Source: Sporolactobacillus sp. THM7-4
GTDB taxonomy: Bacteria; Bacillota; Bacilli; Bacillales; Sporolactobacillaceae
Length of the DNA: 64,000 nt
Direction: 5' to 3'
NCBI RefSeq assembly: GCF_004153165.1
Contig: NZ_SEMD01000005.1
Span: 1-64,000, forward strand
Each line of letters opens with the position of its first letter. Within the stretch, counting starts at the first letter, position 1. Shown here piece after piece: positions 6,987 through 16,707 of this stretch. The translations under genes and the position numbers were made by a program. The notes under the pieces were generated by a model that was not told the DNA's origin, did not search any database, and saw only the letters and a list, made by a program, of their open reading frames with translations.

Positions 6987-9020
6987 TCATTGATCTGAAT
7001 CTTTAACGGCATGCCGTATCTCTTTTTGAGTTAACCGGAAAAACGCCGGATCATAAAGGACTAATGGTACGGATTCCTCAACCACTTCACTAAATCTCAA
7101 CCCATACCAGACAGCCGGAGTCGTCGTGATGTTTTGCAGGAAAATCCTTCCTCCGATCAGGAATCGATCCAGACGATTCATTTCCGGATCTGTCGCTAAA
7201 TCCATCAATTGTTGCGTTGTAACGACAAATCTGAAATCACCAACTCGTCTGTTTTTGATGGTTGTATATTTAGGATATTGCGGATCGATTATGTTTTGAT
7301 CGAGAAGATCATTGATAATCTGCCGAATATAGACATTAACATACTGCGAGTTTTTGAACCCGAGATAGAGCTGGACATTGATAATATTACGCGTTCCCAG
7401 CATGTCGACAGTATATAAACTCTTATAGGGTGCATCCGTTTGGTTGACCGTAATGAACCAGTAGACCTTTGCCCGTTTAGGACGCTTGTCTAAAATAGAA
7501 TAGAGGACCGTTCGTTTGATACGATAATGAGGACCAACTTTGGTCATGTAAACTAAATTCGTTGCAAAAAGCGGCTCAGCCTCATCCTTGCTCAGCTTGA
7601 TTAACTGTTTTCGATAATCCAGTAATGAAACGTATTCGCTGGTCTGCTCATATTTTTCACGTTGCTTGTTGCCGTAATACCAGACCACCATGACCGATAA
7701 GATGAGAAGGGTAATGAGTACAGTCAGATACCCGCCATGAACAAACTTGACTAAACTTGCTACAAAGAAAAGGATCTCAATCAGACCGAAAAACAACACC
7801 ATGCAATATGCCAGCAGTTGATTTGCCTTCATTTTAATAAATTCAAACAGTAATAAAGATGTCATCAACATCGTGATCGTAATCGCTAACCCATAAGCAG
7901 CTTCCATATGCTGTGAGGTCTGAAACAGCCAGACAATGCTCAATGTAATGATGCACAAGACCCAATTTACGGTCGCAATATAGATTTGACTCCGGATCGT
8001 ACTTGGATGTTTAATCAGCATTCTCGGTAGAAATTTTAAACCGATCGCTTCATTTGCCAGCGTATAACTGCCTGTAATCAGAGCCTGAGAAGCGATAATT
8101 GTTGCCAGAGTAGCAATCATTATGGCAAACATTCTTATTTGCATCGGCATCATTTCATAAAAAGGATTGATGTTCTGCCAATTTTGATAAGCAGGGTCCT
8201 GATAATGACGGATAATCCAGGCCCCCTGACCAAAGTAGCTGAGCATCAGCATCAGGTACACAAAGGGCCAGCTGCCGTAAATATTTTTCTTGCCGACATG
8301 CCCCATGTCTGAGTAGAGCGCTTCCGCACCTGTAGTGGCGAGGAAGACACTCCCAAGAATAAATATACCGACTTTATTTACAGGGCTGAATAAAACGTGG
8401 ATCGCATAATACGGAGATAATGCTTTCAAGATATCTAAATAAGACCATAAATTCATCAGACCAACAAGACCAATAAAAGTAAACCAAATGAGCATAATCG
8501 GTCCGAATGAACGTCCGATAACAGCCGTTCCAAAGTGCTGTATCAAAAAAATGCCTAATAAGATAATAGAAACCACCAGAACGACGATCAGTTGATTATT
8601 ACTGAATTTCAGTGGCCCTATTTGTTGCCCCTTTAATCCCTCAACTGCTGAAGTTACAGACACAGCCGGAGTCAAAGTTCCATCGGCTAATAGTGCAGCT
8701 CCGCCGATAAGGGCTGCAGGGACTAACCAGCGTCCCCGATTGCGAATCAGAGCATATAAAGCAAAAATACCACCTTCGTGGTTGTTATCAGCCTGCATAG
8801 CAATGCCAACATATTTGATCGTGGTAATAATCATTAAAGTCCAGAATATTAAAGAGACCGAGCCGATAATATACTCGGGTACAGCATTCTGCATTTTTCC
8901 AGCGTCGGTGATAATGGCATTCATAACATATAGCGGCGATGTTCCAATATCACCATAAACTATACCTAATGTAACCAGCATGCCTGTGAAAGAGCAGCGA
9001 TCAATCATTTTGTTCTCCAT
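6987..9020 (-). CDS. kup: Kup-family potassium uptake transporter
   Basis: Encodes 677 residues from the ATG at 9020, which has AAGGAG nine bases upstream; an ATG 21 bases earlier lacks a good site. Kup carriers import K+ with H+. The N-terminal half has about twelve membrane helices, starting with the family signature [17 protein letters not shown]. The C-terminal cytoplasmic part (about 460-677) has the beta-rich region [14 protein letters not shown] and the [13 protein letters not shown] end. In Firmicutes such carriers are often controlled by cyclic di-AMP, whose synthase CdaA is encoded at 20.9 kb. It is transcribed alone. Confidence 0.93.
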   Translation of the reverse strand: MENKMIDRCSFTGMLVTLGIVYGDIGTSPLYVMNAIITDAGKMQNAVPEYIIGSVSLIFWTLMIITTIKYVGIAMQADNNHEGGIFALYALIRNRGRWLVPAALIGGAALLADGTLTPAVSVTSAVEGLKGQQIGPLKFSNNQLIVVLVVSIILLGIFLIQHFGTAVIGRSFGPIMLIWFTFIGLVGLMNLWSYLDILKALSPYYAIHVLFSPVNKVGIFILGSVFLATTGAEALYSDMGHVGKKNIYGSWPFVYLMLMLSYFGQGAWIIRHYQDPAYQNWQNINPFYEMMPMQIRMFAIMIATLATIIASQALITGSYTLANEAIGLKFLPRMLIKHPSTIRSQIYIATVNWVLCIITLSIVWLFQTSQHMEAAYGLAITITMLMTSLLLFEFIKMKANQLLAYCMVLFFGLIEILFFVASLVKFVHGGYLTVLITLLILSVMVVWYYGNKQREKYEQTSEYVSLLDYRKQLIKLSKDEAEPLFATNLVYMTKVGPHYRIKRTVLYSILDKRPKRAKVYWFITVNQTDAPYKSLYTVDMLGTRNIINVQLYLGFKNSQYVNVYIRQIINDLLDQNIIDPQYPKYTTIKNRRVGDFRFVVTTQQLMDLATDPEMNRLDRFLIGGRIFLQNITTTPAVWYGLRFSEVVEESVPLVLYDPAFFRLTQKEIRHAVKDSDQ

Positions 9021-9560
9021 AGAATTAAGCTCCTTAACCATCTCAAAAGAAAAATGTATTTAATCTACTGATGAAGTCAAATACAATGAAATAGCATGAT
9101 TTACCGTAGTTGAACCCCTATGTACTCAAATATCTACCCTCATTGGAATTAAATAACACACAGACAGCTCAGCTCCTCAAACATTTCCTTGAGAAATTAC
9201 CGTTATTATTAGACGCTTACGATTATAACATACTTATTGCGGGAGATAATGAGACATGAGTTATCTGCATTTATGGGATTTTATCAGCAATGCCCGTTAT
9301 TGATTATTTTGTCTCTTGTGACCTGTCATAATCACTAATATACCATACCGGCTGATTCAGGAATACGAAATGTTTTGAAATTAACGTTGAACAGATTTAA
9401 TGATGGCTGATGGCAGGATAAAGTTTTAATTCTTACAGGAGCACCATGGAGCAGTCAATTCTCCGGAAGATCAAGGTTTTAAATAAACCCTCAGCTTTTT
9501 ATCAGCTGAGGGCCTATTTATCGATCCGAAACAATCAGCGGTAAGTGAACGGTCTGATGG
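9021..9560. other. kup leader and intergenic region
   Basis: On the minus strand a TATAAT-like box with a TG three bases before it (about 9223-9230) would give kup a leader of roughly 190 bases. I looked for the conserved blocks of the c-di-AMP (ydaO) riboswitch and did not find them. A terminator sits at 9486-9514. Otherwise nothing is recognised. Confidence 0.4.
9486..9514 (-). terminator. intrinsic terminator
   Basis: CCCTCAGC (9488-9495) pairs with GCTGAGGG (9505-9512); on the minus strand it is followed by TTTATTTAAAA. It fits as the end of the small gene at 9561-9746. Confidence 0.75.
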
Positions 9561-9746
9561 TTAGCTCTGGGGATTAAAGGCTCCGCCGGTCATCTGCTGA
9601 GCTGCATTTCCCATTTGCTGCATCGGCTGTTTCACCCACTGCGGCATATTGTTTTGACCGTTTCGCATCCAGAGAATCCCTGCAACGGCTCCGCAAACAG
9701 CTAATAAAGTCCACGGTATATTTCTCACTTTTATTTTCACCTCCAA
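9561..9746 (-). CDS. small membrane protein, hypothetical
   Basis: Encodes 61 residues: a short basic start (MEVKIKVRN), one membrane helix (IPWTLLAVCGAVAGILWM, about residues 10-28) and a Gln/Met-rich tail (PMQQMGNAAQQMTGG). GGAGGTG lies at proper spacing before the ATG and a terminator follows, so it looks like a real, single-gene unit. I do not recognise the family. Confidence 0.6.
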   Translation of the reverse strand: MEVKIKVRNIPWTLLAVCGAVAGILWMRNGQNNMPQWVKQPMQQMGNAAQQMTGGAFNPQS

Positions 9747-10001
9747 TTCATCATTATCTTTGGTTACTCAATAAAAAGAATGTCATGTAAAAACAGGAAA
9801 TGAAGGACTAATCAAGGGAAATAAGCGAAGCAAACGGCTAAAGGCCGGGTTGTTTTACACTATTTTCCACTGAATTTGTTGTCCATTTTTATAATTAAGA
9901 CCCCCGCACCGAAAGCAAAGAGGATTGGGTGTTTTGGTGAGTCATAAGGTACCCGAATGAGCCATATTGGATCACGACTGAGCGATTGCAACGTAACCCT
10001 T

Positions 10002-10484
10002 TTACAAGGAATCCTCGTCCTGCTTTCGGCTTAAAAAAATGATTTTTCTTACAATGAACAAATTAAGCAATAAAAGAACATATATGAAGGGGTAGGCAAT
10101 GGCTGAATACCAGAGATGCCAGCCGGTATAATAGAAAATTCCAACCTTTACCGCCAGCCACTCATACGCGACAGAAAATGCAGAAAAAGATAAAATATAG
10201 ATCAACTTTCGGTAAACATCTGAATGAAAAGGATAAAAGTTTAAAAAAACCATGTTTATCGGTGGATACACAAAGAAAAAAATAAGATAGCTCTCCCACT
10301 CAAACCCGGGATGAAAATATCCATACAAGTGGTAATTGGTTTCCAGGATATCATCTGTAATAAGCTGCATGATAATTGACATGGCTGTCGTTACATATAA
10401 TTCGATATAGCTTAAATTTTTGGGCATGAAAAAAGTAATGGATAAAAAAACAACAATAGTGAGAAGGAGAACAGAAAGAGACAC
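10002..10484 (-). CDS. CBO0543-like multi-pass membrane protein
   Basis: Encodes 160 residues with about five hydrophobic segments, an HPGFEWESY loop after residue 55 and a basic tail (LSRKQDEDSL). The pattern (DDILETNYHLYGYFHPG, then YPPINMVFLNFYP, then YEWLAVKVGIFYY) resembles the uncharacterised CBO0543 membrane family of bacilli and clostridia. A run AAGGATGC lies before the start. Function unknown; assignment rests on motif memory. Confidence 0.6.
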   Translation of the reverse strand: MSLSVLLLTIVVFLSITFFMPKNLSYIELYVTTAMSIIMQLITDDILETNYHLYGYFHPGFEWESYLIFFFVYPPINMVFLNFYPFHSDVYRKLIYILSFSAFSVAYEWLAVKVGIFYYTGWHLWYSAIAYPFIYVLLLLNLFIVRKIIFLSRKQDEDSL

Positions 10485-10876
10485 GTGTTAAGCATCCTTT
10501 TTTTTCAATAGCTTTGACAAAAGATTTTCATTCAATACGGAGAAAACAGCATTTAGGAGATGATCATCGGACTGCAGGATAAAGCTGTTATCTACCTGCA
10601 TTCAGATCATATTTGGCATGAATCAGATCACAGACCATTTGTTTTCTGACTCTTAATACCTGGTCACGATTTTATCTTTGTTAATGAAGAAGAAATCAGC
10701 ACATACCTGGTTATCGATAAGCATCCGCATCGGATGTTTTTTCATCCCGGATCACTGAATGGGAGCGATCAGCTGCCTGCCTCCAGTCATGGTGAATACG
10801 GTTTAATTTGTGATATAAGACGCAGCAAAAGAGACGAGCCAGGACTACAATTGTGACCATAAAGGGGGGTCAGCCG
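10485..10876. other. intergenic region with short broken frames
   Basis: A 29-codon frame at 10562-10648 (+) follows TTAGGAG and reads MIIGLQDKAVIYLHSDHIWH; shortly after, another frame stays open for about 65 codons without a start until 10855 (HDFIFVNEEEIST, SSHGEYGLICDIRRSKRDEP). They could be parts of one decayed gene. No family is clear. Confidence 0.3.
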
Positions 10877-12262
10877 GTGACAGAACAACAAGTGATTGTG
10901 ATCGGAGCAGGGATATCGGGCCTTGCTGCTGCTTATTATGTAAAAAAGCAACAGCCACGGGCGAATGTCATATTACTTGAAGCTTCTGAACGGATTGGCG
11001 GGAAAGTCAAAACCGTTCGTCGTGACGGGTTTTTGATCGAGTGCGGACCGGACGGCTACATGGCGCGCAAACCTACGCTGACGGAACTGATAAAAGAACT
11101 GGATCTGGAGGATAAACTGGTTCGCTCAAATACAGGAACTTCATATATCTATGTCAGAAATCGGCTGAGGAAAATGCCAAAGGGTTCTTTCATGGGCATA
11201 CCTACAAAAATGATGCCGATGGTTACAACGGATTTGATCAGTCCGTTTGGCAAACTGAGAGCCGCAATGGATTTGTTTATTCCACGTGTCTATAAGGACA
11301 AGGATATTTCGCTTGAGGAATTTTTCAGCAGGCGTCTTGGATCGGAATTGGTCACGAATATGATTGAACCTCTGCTGTCCGGAATATACAACGGAAAATT
11401 GTCGGATATGAGCCTGGAAGCAACGCTGCCCCAATTCGTCTCAGTTGAGAAGAAGTATAGAAGTCTTATTTTAGGAATGAAGCAAATTCAGCCTCCGAAA
11501 CAGGCGGGTGCATCGAAAAAGAATCAGGGGCGATTTCTCACCCTCTCGTGCGGATTGGACGTACTGACGGAGAAACTGGCTTCATTTGTCGATGATATCA
11601 GGCTGAATGTTTCCGTTACACACGTGGAACCGGGAAAAGTTGCCCTGGATAACGGGGCAGTGATAGAGGGGGAGGCTATCCTTTTAGCGACATCTCCAAA
11701 GCAGCTCGGGCCGCTTCTTGATTTCAGGGAGGCATGGGATCTGGCGCGCGACAAACGGACAACCACGGCGACCGTAGCGATGGCTTTCGAAAAGGGATCT
11801 GTTGAAGCTATGGACGGAACAGGCTATGTTATTTCAAGAAAAGAGGGCCTTGACATTACGGCATGCAGCTGGATGGACCGGAAGTGGCCACATACTGCTC
11901 CCGAAGGCTGCTCACTGATCCGTACTTATGTCGGTAAAGCTGAAGATGACGGGATTGTCCAGGAAGAAGACGATACGATTGTAAGCAAGGCTTTGGCCAG
12001 TCTGAGAAAAATCGGAAAGGTCGGGAACCCGCTGTTTTCCGTGGTAACGAGGCAGATTGACAATATGCCTCAATATACGGTCAATCACAATCAACGCGTT
12101 CAGGCATTTGAAAAGGCGCTGGATCGCATCCCGGGCATTTATGCGTGCGGGGCGATCTTGCATGGGGTTGGTCTTCCTGATTGTGTAGACGGGGCAAAAA
12201 AAGTAGCGGAACAAATCGCTACCTATTTAAAAGGAAAACAGAAAGCGATGATAACAAAATGA
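10877..12262 (+). CDS. hemY: coproporphyrinogen III / protoporphyrinogen oxidase
   Basis: Encodes 461 residues from GTG 10877, chosen for GGGGGG eight bases upstream; a GTG at 10853 has no such site. HemY (CgoX in the Gram-positive pathway) is a FAD flavoprotein that oxidises coproporphyrinogen III to coproporphyrin III. It opens with the dinucleotide fold VIVIGAGISGLAAAYYV and the ERIGGKVKTVRRDGFLIECG substrate strand, and ends with the FAD-binding GIYACGAILHGVGLPDCVDGAKK. hemE and hemH are not beside it. It overlaps the radical SAM gene by 4 bases (ATGA), so the two are translationally coupled. Confidence 0.93.
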   Translation: MTEQQVIVIGAGISGLAAAYYVKKQQPRANVILLEASERIGGKVKTVRRDGFLIECGPDGYMARKPTLTELIKELDLEDKLVRSNTGTSYIYVRNRLRKMPKGSFMGIPTKMMPMVTTDLISPFGKLRAAMDLFIPRVYKDKDISLEEFFSRRLGSELVTNMIEPLLSGIYNGKLSDMSLEATLPQFVSVEKKYRSLILGMKQIQPPKQAGASKKNQGRFLTLSCGLDVLTEKLASFVDDIRLNVSVTHVEPGKVALDNGAVIEGEAILLATSPKQLGPLLDFREAWDLARDKRTTTATVAMAFEKGSVEAMDGTGYVISRKEGLDITACSWMDRKWPHTAPEGCSLIRTYVGKAEDDGIVQEEDDTIVSKALASLRKIGKVGNPLFSVVTRQIDNMPQYTVNHNQRVQAFEKALDRIPGIYACGAILHGVGLPDCVDGAKKVAEQIATYLKGKQKAMITK

Positions 12263-13350
12263 TGAAACGGGACTATAATCAGGATCCTTTTATCGTAATT
12301 TGGGAAGTCACGCGAATGTGTCCGCTTCACTGCAAACACTGCCGGGCTTCAGCTCAGCTTCATCCTTATCCCGGTGAACTTTCAACAGAGGAAGGAAAAA
12401 ATCTGATTGATCAGATTTACTCAATGAATAATCCGCTGCTTGTCTTCTCGGGTGGTGATCCATTGATGCGTGACGATCTGTTTGACCTTGCAGCTTATGC
12501 GTCAGGAAAAGGCATGCGTGTCTCGATGACCCCATCCGCTACACCCCGTGTTACCAAAAAGGCGGTACTCCGATCTATAGAATCCGGTATCGCACGCTGG
12601 GCTTTTTCACTTGATGGGCCGGATCCGGCAACACATGATGACTTTCGGGGTGAACCTGGCATTTTCGACCGGACAATGAAAGGCATTTCCTATTTGAATG
12701 AAGCGGGTATGAGTTTTCAGGTGAATACGACCGTGACTCAGTTCAACGTTGATAAATTACCAGAAATGGCCGAATTGATGAAGACGATCGGAGCATCTGT
12801 ATGGACACTGTTTTTTCTTGTGCCGACCGGAAGAGGCCGGCTGCTTGAACCCATCAGTCCTGAAGCACATGAGAAAGTGCTGCATTGGGCTTTTCGCTTG
12901 CAGGAACGCATGCCTTACATTGTGTCGACGACTGAAGCGCAGTTTTATCGCCGTGTGGCTTTTCAGGAGAACCAGCTTCGGAAGAAAAACGGGTTAAAGC
13001 CAATCGGCCGTCCACATGATGATCTGGCGAAGGCCCCCCGTGGGACGAATGACGGGAATGGGTTTGTATTTATCAGCCATACCGGAGATGTGCAGCCTTC
13101 GGGTTTTTTGCCGATCAAGTGTGGAAATATCAGGGAAACCTCTCTTCCGGAAATTTATCGTCATCATCCGGTATTTAAGGCGCTTCGCGAGCCGGATCGG
13201 ACAAAGGGAAAATGCGGGGTCTGTGAATTTCGCTATGTATGCGGGGGATCGCGTGCACGGGCTTATGCGATTACCGGGGATTACAAGGCATCCGAGCCAT
13301 ACTGCACCTATATTCCTGAGAAGTATAAAGTAATTGCAGCGGACAAATAA
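12259..13350 (+). CDS. radical SAM/SPASM protein, TIGR04053-like
   Basis: Encodes 363 residues from ATG 12259, overlapping the hemY stop. CPLHCKHC (about residues 19-26) is the CxxxCxxC cluster motif that binds the SAM-cleaving 4Fe-4S cluster. SGGDP and SLDGPDPATHD follow as expected, and the C terminus has a SPASM-type cysteine set (CGVCEFRYVCGGSRARAYA, then PYC). It belongs with the NirJ/AhbD/MftC-like maturases; the hemY-linked branch I know as TIGR04053 (BA_1875 family). Coupling to hemY argues for work on a haem precursor or haem-derived cofactor, but the substrate is not known to me. Confidence 0.85.
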   Translation: MMKRDYNQDPFIVIWEVTRMCPLHCKHCRASAQLHPYPGELSTEEGKNLIDQIYSMNNPLLVFSGGDPLMRDDLFDLAAYASGKGMRVSMTPSATPRVTKKAVLRSIESGIARWAFSLDGPDPATHDDFRGEPGIFDRTMKGISYLNEAGMSFQVNTTVTQFNVDKLPEMAELMKTIGASVWTLFFLVPTGRGRLLEPISPEAHEKVLHWAFRLQERMPYIVSTTEAQFYRRVAFQENQLRKKNGLKPIGRPHDDLAKAPRGTNDGNGFVFISHTGDVQPSGFLPIKCGNIRETSLPEIYRHHPVFKALREPDRTKGKCGVCEFRYVCGGSRARAYAITGDYKASEPYCTYIPEKYKVIAADK

Positions 13351-13364
13351 CAGGTCTGATACGT

Positions 13365-13408
13365 AAAAAAGGGATACAGGATCGAAACGATCCTGTATCC
13401 CTTTTTCC
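13365..13408. terminator. bidirectional terminator
   Basis: GGGATACAGGATCG (13371-13384) pairs with CGATCCTGTATCCC (13388-13401), flanked by A and T runs, between converging genes. Confidence 0.9.
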
Positions 13409-13434
13409 TTAAATAACCATTTTGGTTGAATGGA

Positions 13435-14436
13435 TTATCTGGCGTGTGCGCTTTTCACGTCAATAGACTGTTCCGTTATTTTTCTGGCTTCAGCAAGTTT
13501 GACAAGTTTTGCTTCTCGATTATCTGAAATAAACGTGATACACGAGCCTGCAAGGATCAAAATGATACCGGATAAAACATTAGCTGTTATGGCTTCACCG
13601 AGTATGATCAACGCAAGAACGGGGGCAAGTGCCGGCTTGATAAAAAAGACCATCGAAGCTGTAGACGCTGATGTTTCTTCCATTGCCAGAAAGTAAAAGC
13701 TGAAACCAAGGCCGGTTACGAAAACGCCCAGATAAATCAGAATGGGCATGGTTCCAAGTGAGATGCCATGGAATACCGGAATATTGCTGAATGTGCTCAT
13801 ACCAACGCTCGTCAGCCAATGAGCGACGGCACTAATCTTAGTGATAAGCATAAGTACAAGAAGCTCAATAGATCCGGTCAGAAAGCTGAAACTGCTTTGT
13901 ACGACACCGGAATAGCCGAACCTGATACTTCCCTTGCGGCCGATAATGCCATAAAGAGCAAAAGTAATGGCTGCCAGGAGCGACAGGGTGATGCCCGGTA
14001 TATTGGTCAGGTTTGCCGGATTAACTATAAACAGCATACCAATTACGCTGACAACAAGCGATACCAGGGACAGCTTTGTCAGTTTCTCCCTGAGAAAGAA
14101 ATGCGCAAAAGGGATAACGAATACCGCATTGCAGCTGAACAAAATGGCAACGGTTGACGCTTTGGCATAAACGATGGCCATTTGAAAGAAAGTCATGCTG
14201 ACGACAACACACATGAACCCTGACAGGAGGAAATATAAAATATTACTTTTGTTAAGTGAAAAACCGCTCCCTTTCAGATGGCGAATCGCAAGCGGAGCCA
14301 AAATGGCTGAACCAATTAAAAAACGGAGAAAGTTCAGTTGAAGCGGGTTAAACTCTGTAGCGACAAGCTTAATGGCAATTTCCATCGTGCTGAAGAAAAG
14401 TGCGGACAGTGCAATATAAATATAGCCTTTTTTCAT
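13435..14436 (-). CDS. DMT-superfamily (EamA) transporter
   Basis: Encodes 333 residues with ten predicted membrane helices arranged as two EamA repeats; the first begins IYIALSALFFSTMEIAIKL and carries FNPLQLNFLRFLIGSAILAPLA, the second runs from about residue 150 to 300 (GIILILAGSCITFISD). A cytoplasmic tail of about 30 residues ends it. Such carriers export or import small metabolites; the substrate cannot be read from sequence. GAGG lies just upstream. An inverted repeat sits 130 bases before the start and could be an operator. Confidence 0.85.
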   Translation of the reverse strand: MKKGYIYIALSALFFSTMEIAIKLVATEFNPLQLNFLRFLIGSAILAPLAIRHLKGSGFSLNKSNILYFLLSGFMCVVVSMTFFQMAIVYAKASTVAILFSCNAVFVIPFAHFFLREKLTKLSLVSLVVSVIGMLFIVNPANLTNIPGITLSLLAAITFALYGIIGRKGSIRFGYSGVVQSSFSFLTGSIELLVLMLITKISAVAHWLTSVGMSTFSNIPVFHGISLGTMPILIYLGVFVTGLGFSFYFLAMEETSASTASMVFFIKPALAPVLALIILGEAITANVLSGIILILAGSCITFISDNREAKLVKLAEARKITEQSIDVKSAHAR

Positions 14437-14567
14437 AATAAAAAACCTCGATTTCTCACCGTGGATTTAAATTCAGGTGATCTGATCGCTTTAGTCAGGA
14501 GCCGCGAAAGACCGGCTTTGCAAAATGAAAACGCAATCAAATAATACATTTCCGCTCTCAATGTACA

Positions 14568-14596
14568 TTTAATAATATAACGCTAGTATTATTAAA
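14568..14596. promoter_or_regulatory. AT-rich inverted repeat, possible operator
   Basis: TTTAATAATA (14568-14577) and TATTATTAAA (14587-14596) form a perfect 10-bp inverted repeat with a 9-base spacer in the 350-base gap between the divergent permease and uspA genes. The rest of that gap has no gene. Confidence 0.45.
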
Positions 14597-14787
14597 TTTT
14601 AAGTGAAATCGGGAAAAATATTTAACAGGTATTAATAAATTGTCAAAAAGAATTCTCATTTGAGCCTGCAAAGGTCTCGATGAACGACTGGTTCGTTGAG
14701 AATAATTCATCTGATTTTAATCCGCAGATCACATCATCGTGTGGTAAAATAATAGAAGAAAGATAAAAAGTGAGGCAGGTGATCGTC

Positions 14788-15213
14788 ATGCTGTACTCTA
14801 AAATTCTGGTTTCCTATGATGATTCGGATCTATCAAAGAAAGCGCTGCAAAAAGCGGTGGATATTGCAAAACTCGATAAAAATACGGTTGTCGATGTCTT
14901 AAATGTGGTTACTGTTCCGACCAATCAGTTTATTGTGGGAGATGTTTACCGCGAAGTTCAGAAATCCATTTATAAATGCGGCCAGGAAATCGTAAATGGA
15001 GCTGAGGACGTACTGAAACAGCTTTCCAATCCGACACACACGTTTGTCAAAGAAGGCCAGCCGGTACGTATCATTCTCAAAACTGCTGAAGAAAACGGCT
15101 ATGATTTGATTGTTATCGGAAGCCGCGGCTTGAGCGGGGTTAAGGAGTTCCTGGGAAGTGTCAGCCATGGTGTTGTCCAGCGCTCGAAAATCCCGGTGCT
15201 GATTGTAAAATAA
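14788..15213 (+). CDS. universal stress protein, UspA family
   Basis: Encodes 141 residues from ATG 14788, preceded by GAGGCAGGTG; a GTG 18 bases earlier would put the ribosome site inside the gene. It has the whole family fold: ILVSYDDSDLSKKALQKAV at the start and the nucleotide-binding GSRGLSGVKEFLGSVSHGVV followed by SKIPVLIVK, matching the G-2x-G-9x-G(S/T) ATP-binding class. These proteins are made under stress and arrest; the precise partner is unknown. It is a single-gene unit with a promoter -10 (TAAAAT) close upstream and a terminator behind. Confidence 0.92.
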   Translation: MLYSKILVSYDDSDLSKKALQKAVDIAKLDKNTVVDVLNVVTVPTNQFIVGDVYREVQKSIYKCGQEIVNGAEDVLKQLSNPTHTFVKEGQPVRIILKTAEENGYDLIVIGSRGLSGVKEFLGSVSHGVVQRSKIPVLIVK

Positions 15214-15240
15214 ATTAAATAACGTCATTTCAGAAACAAC

Positions 15241-15272
15241 GGCTCTCTCTGTTCATAGAGAGTGCCTTTTCT
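15241..15272 (+). terminator. intrinsic terminator after uspA
   Basis: GGCTCTCT pairs with AGAGAGTGCC around GTTCAT, followed by TTTTCT. Confidence 0.8.
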
Positions 15273-15355
15273 ATGCCGACCTTTCATCCCGTTATCCCGA
15301 ACAAAGACTGAGGTCAGAAATTTCAGGATAAAACAGAAAAGGAAGAGGAACCAGG

Positions 15356-16186
15356 ATGAGTGAAATAGATGCGATCAAACGAACAAAAACAGTTATTACA
15401 CGGAGTTCGCTCGCCAGAGATTTTCGGGCACTGGGATTAAAACGGGGGATGACGGTTATCGTCCACACATCGATGAGTAAAATCGGCTGGGTATGCGGGG
15501 GACCTGTTGCGGTAATTGAGGCCCTTCAGGATGTTCTGACTCCTGAAGGACTTCTCGTCATGCCGGCTCACAGCGCCGATGTGTCGGATCCCAGGGACTG
15601 GGAGAATCCTCCTGTTCCAAAAAGTTGGTGGGAAGCTATTTATCAGGAGATGCCGGCATTTGATCCTGACAGAACGCCGACACTCGGCATGGGCAGAGTT
15701 GCGGAATGCTTTCGAACATTCCCCGGTGTCAAAAGAAGCGCTCATCCGATTTACTCCTTTACAGCATGGGGTGCCGGAGCTGAACAGTTTGTATCCGGAC
15801 ATGATTTAAACGACGGCCTTGGTAAAACATCGCCGCTGGGGAAAATCTATGATTGTGACGGATTTGTTCTGTTGATCGGTGTCGATTATGGAAATAACAC
15901 ATCCATGCACCTTGGAGAGTGTCTTGCCAGACGCTTGCAAAGTATAAGGCGGGCAAGCCCCGTCAATGTTCAGGGAGAGAGAAAGTGGGTAACATATCAG
16001 GATTGGGACTATCATGAAGAACAATTTTCGAGAATCGGAAGAGCATTCGAGGCCAGCGGGTCTAATCATGATGCCTGGAAAAGAGGGTGGGTCGGACAGG
16101 CAAAATCGACGTTAATGTCTCAACGTGCGATCGTTGACTTTACAACGAACATCATTAGAAAAAAGAATAAGCGACGCGAGTCGTGA
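15356..16186 (+). CDS. aminoglycoside N(3)-acetyltransferase family protein
   Basis: Encodes 276 residues, the usual size of the AAC(3)/YokD family, which transfers acetyl from acetyl-CoA to an amino group. The family start VIVHTSMSKIGWVCGGPVAV and the LLIGVDYGNNTSMHLGE core with its catalytic-region histidine are present, as is SAHPIYSFTAWG. AAGAGGAACCAGG precedes the ATG. Chromosomal members in bacilli are often not resistance genes, so drug resistance should not be assumed. It stands alone. Confidence 0.85.
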   Translation: MSEIDAIKRTKTVITRSSLARDFRALGLKRGMTVIVHTSMSKIGWVCGGPVAVIEALQDVLTPEGLLVMPAHSADVSDPRDWENPPVPKSWWEAIYQEMPAFDPDRTPTLGMGRVAECFRTFPGVKRSAHPIYSFTAWGAGAEQFVSGHDLNDGLGKTSPLGKIYDCDGFVLLIGVDYGNNTSMHLGECLARRLQSIRRASPVNVQGERKWVTYQDWDYHEEQFSRIGRAFEASGSNHDAWKRGWVGQAKSTLMSQRAIVDFTTNIIRKKNKRRES

Positions 16187-16391
16187 CCTCTGTTCAAGGC
16201 TGAAATGCCAGGAATAAGTGTGCGATGTTCCTGGAAGCTCGACACTTTAGTGCCGATGTAGTTCACTGTGCATACTTAAGGAAGCCAGAATAAAGAATGC
16301 AGTTATTGGAAATAACTTTGGCACGAGAGGTTTAAAAGTTAACTTTTGATTTTTGCTTCATCGCAGTCAGGTAACTAGTCCAGGACAGGAG

Positions 16392-16562
16392 ATGATGAAA
16401 CTGGCAGGCAAAAATACGGAATATGTCAGGAAGGAAGAGCTAAAGGAAAATACAGATGGGGCCCTTGATCAGGCAAATGTCAAATTGAGCCGCAAACTGT
16501 TTCTGACGAACTGTGTACTGGCCGTTTCCATTGCCATTAATGTCAAATTATTTACAGGGTAA
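16392..16562 (+). CDS. small predicted membrane-anchored protein
   Basis: About 56 residues from the tandem ATG-ATG at 16392/16395, with CAGGACAGGAG just before. The body is charged (KNTEYVRKEELKENTD) and a single hydrophobic helix (LFLTNCVLAVSIAINV) lies at the C terminus. Unrecognised. Codon use looks plausible, but evidence is thin. Confidence 0.4.
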   Translation: MMKLAGKNTEYVRKEELKENTDGALDQANVKLSRKLFLTNCVLAVSIAINVKLFTG

Positions 16563-16707
16563 ATCTGCCTGTTTGGAAATCGAAACGTAGGATTGGGACT
16601 TATGATGGGAATAAGTGGATCCCATCATTTTTTTGCTAATGGGCTGACATAGCGTTATGAATGGACTAGACTTAGTTATATTGATGAAAGATCTGAAGGT
16701 GAGAAAT

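Noticed and set aside
9021-9250. Possible cyclic di-AMP riboswitch before kup
   Set aside because: A long leader is likely, but none of the conserved ydaO blocks could be found.
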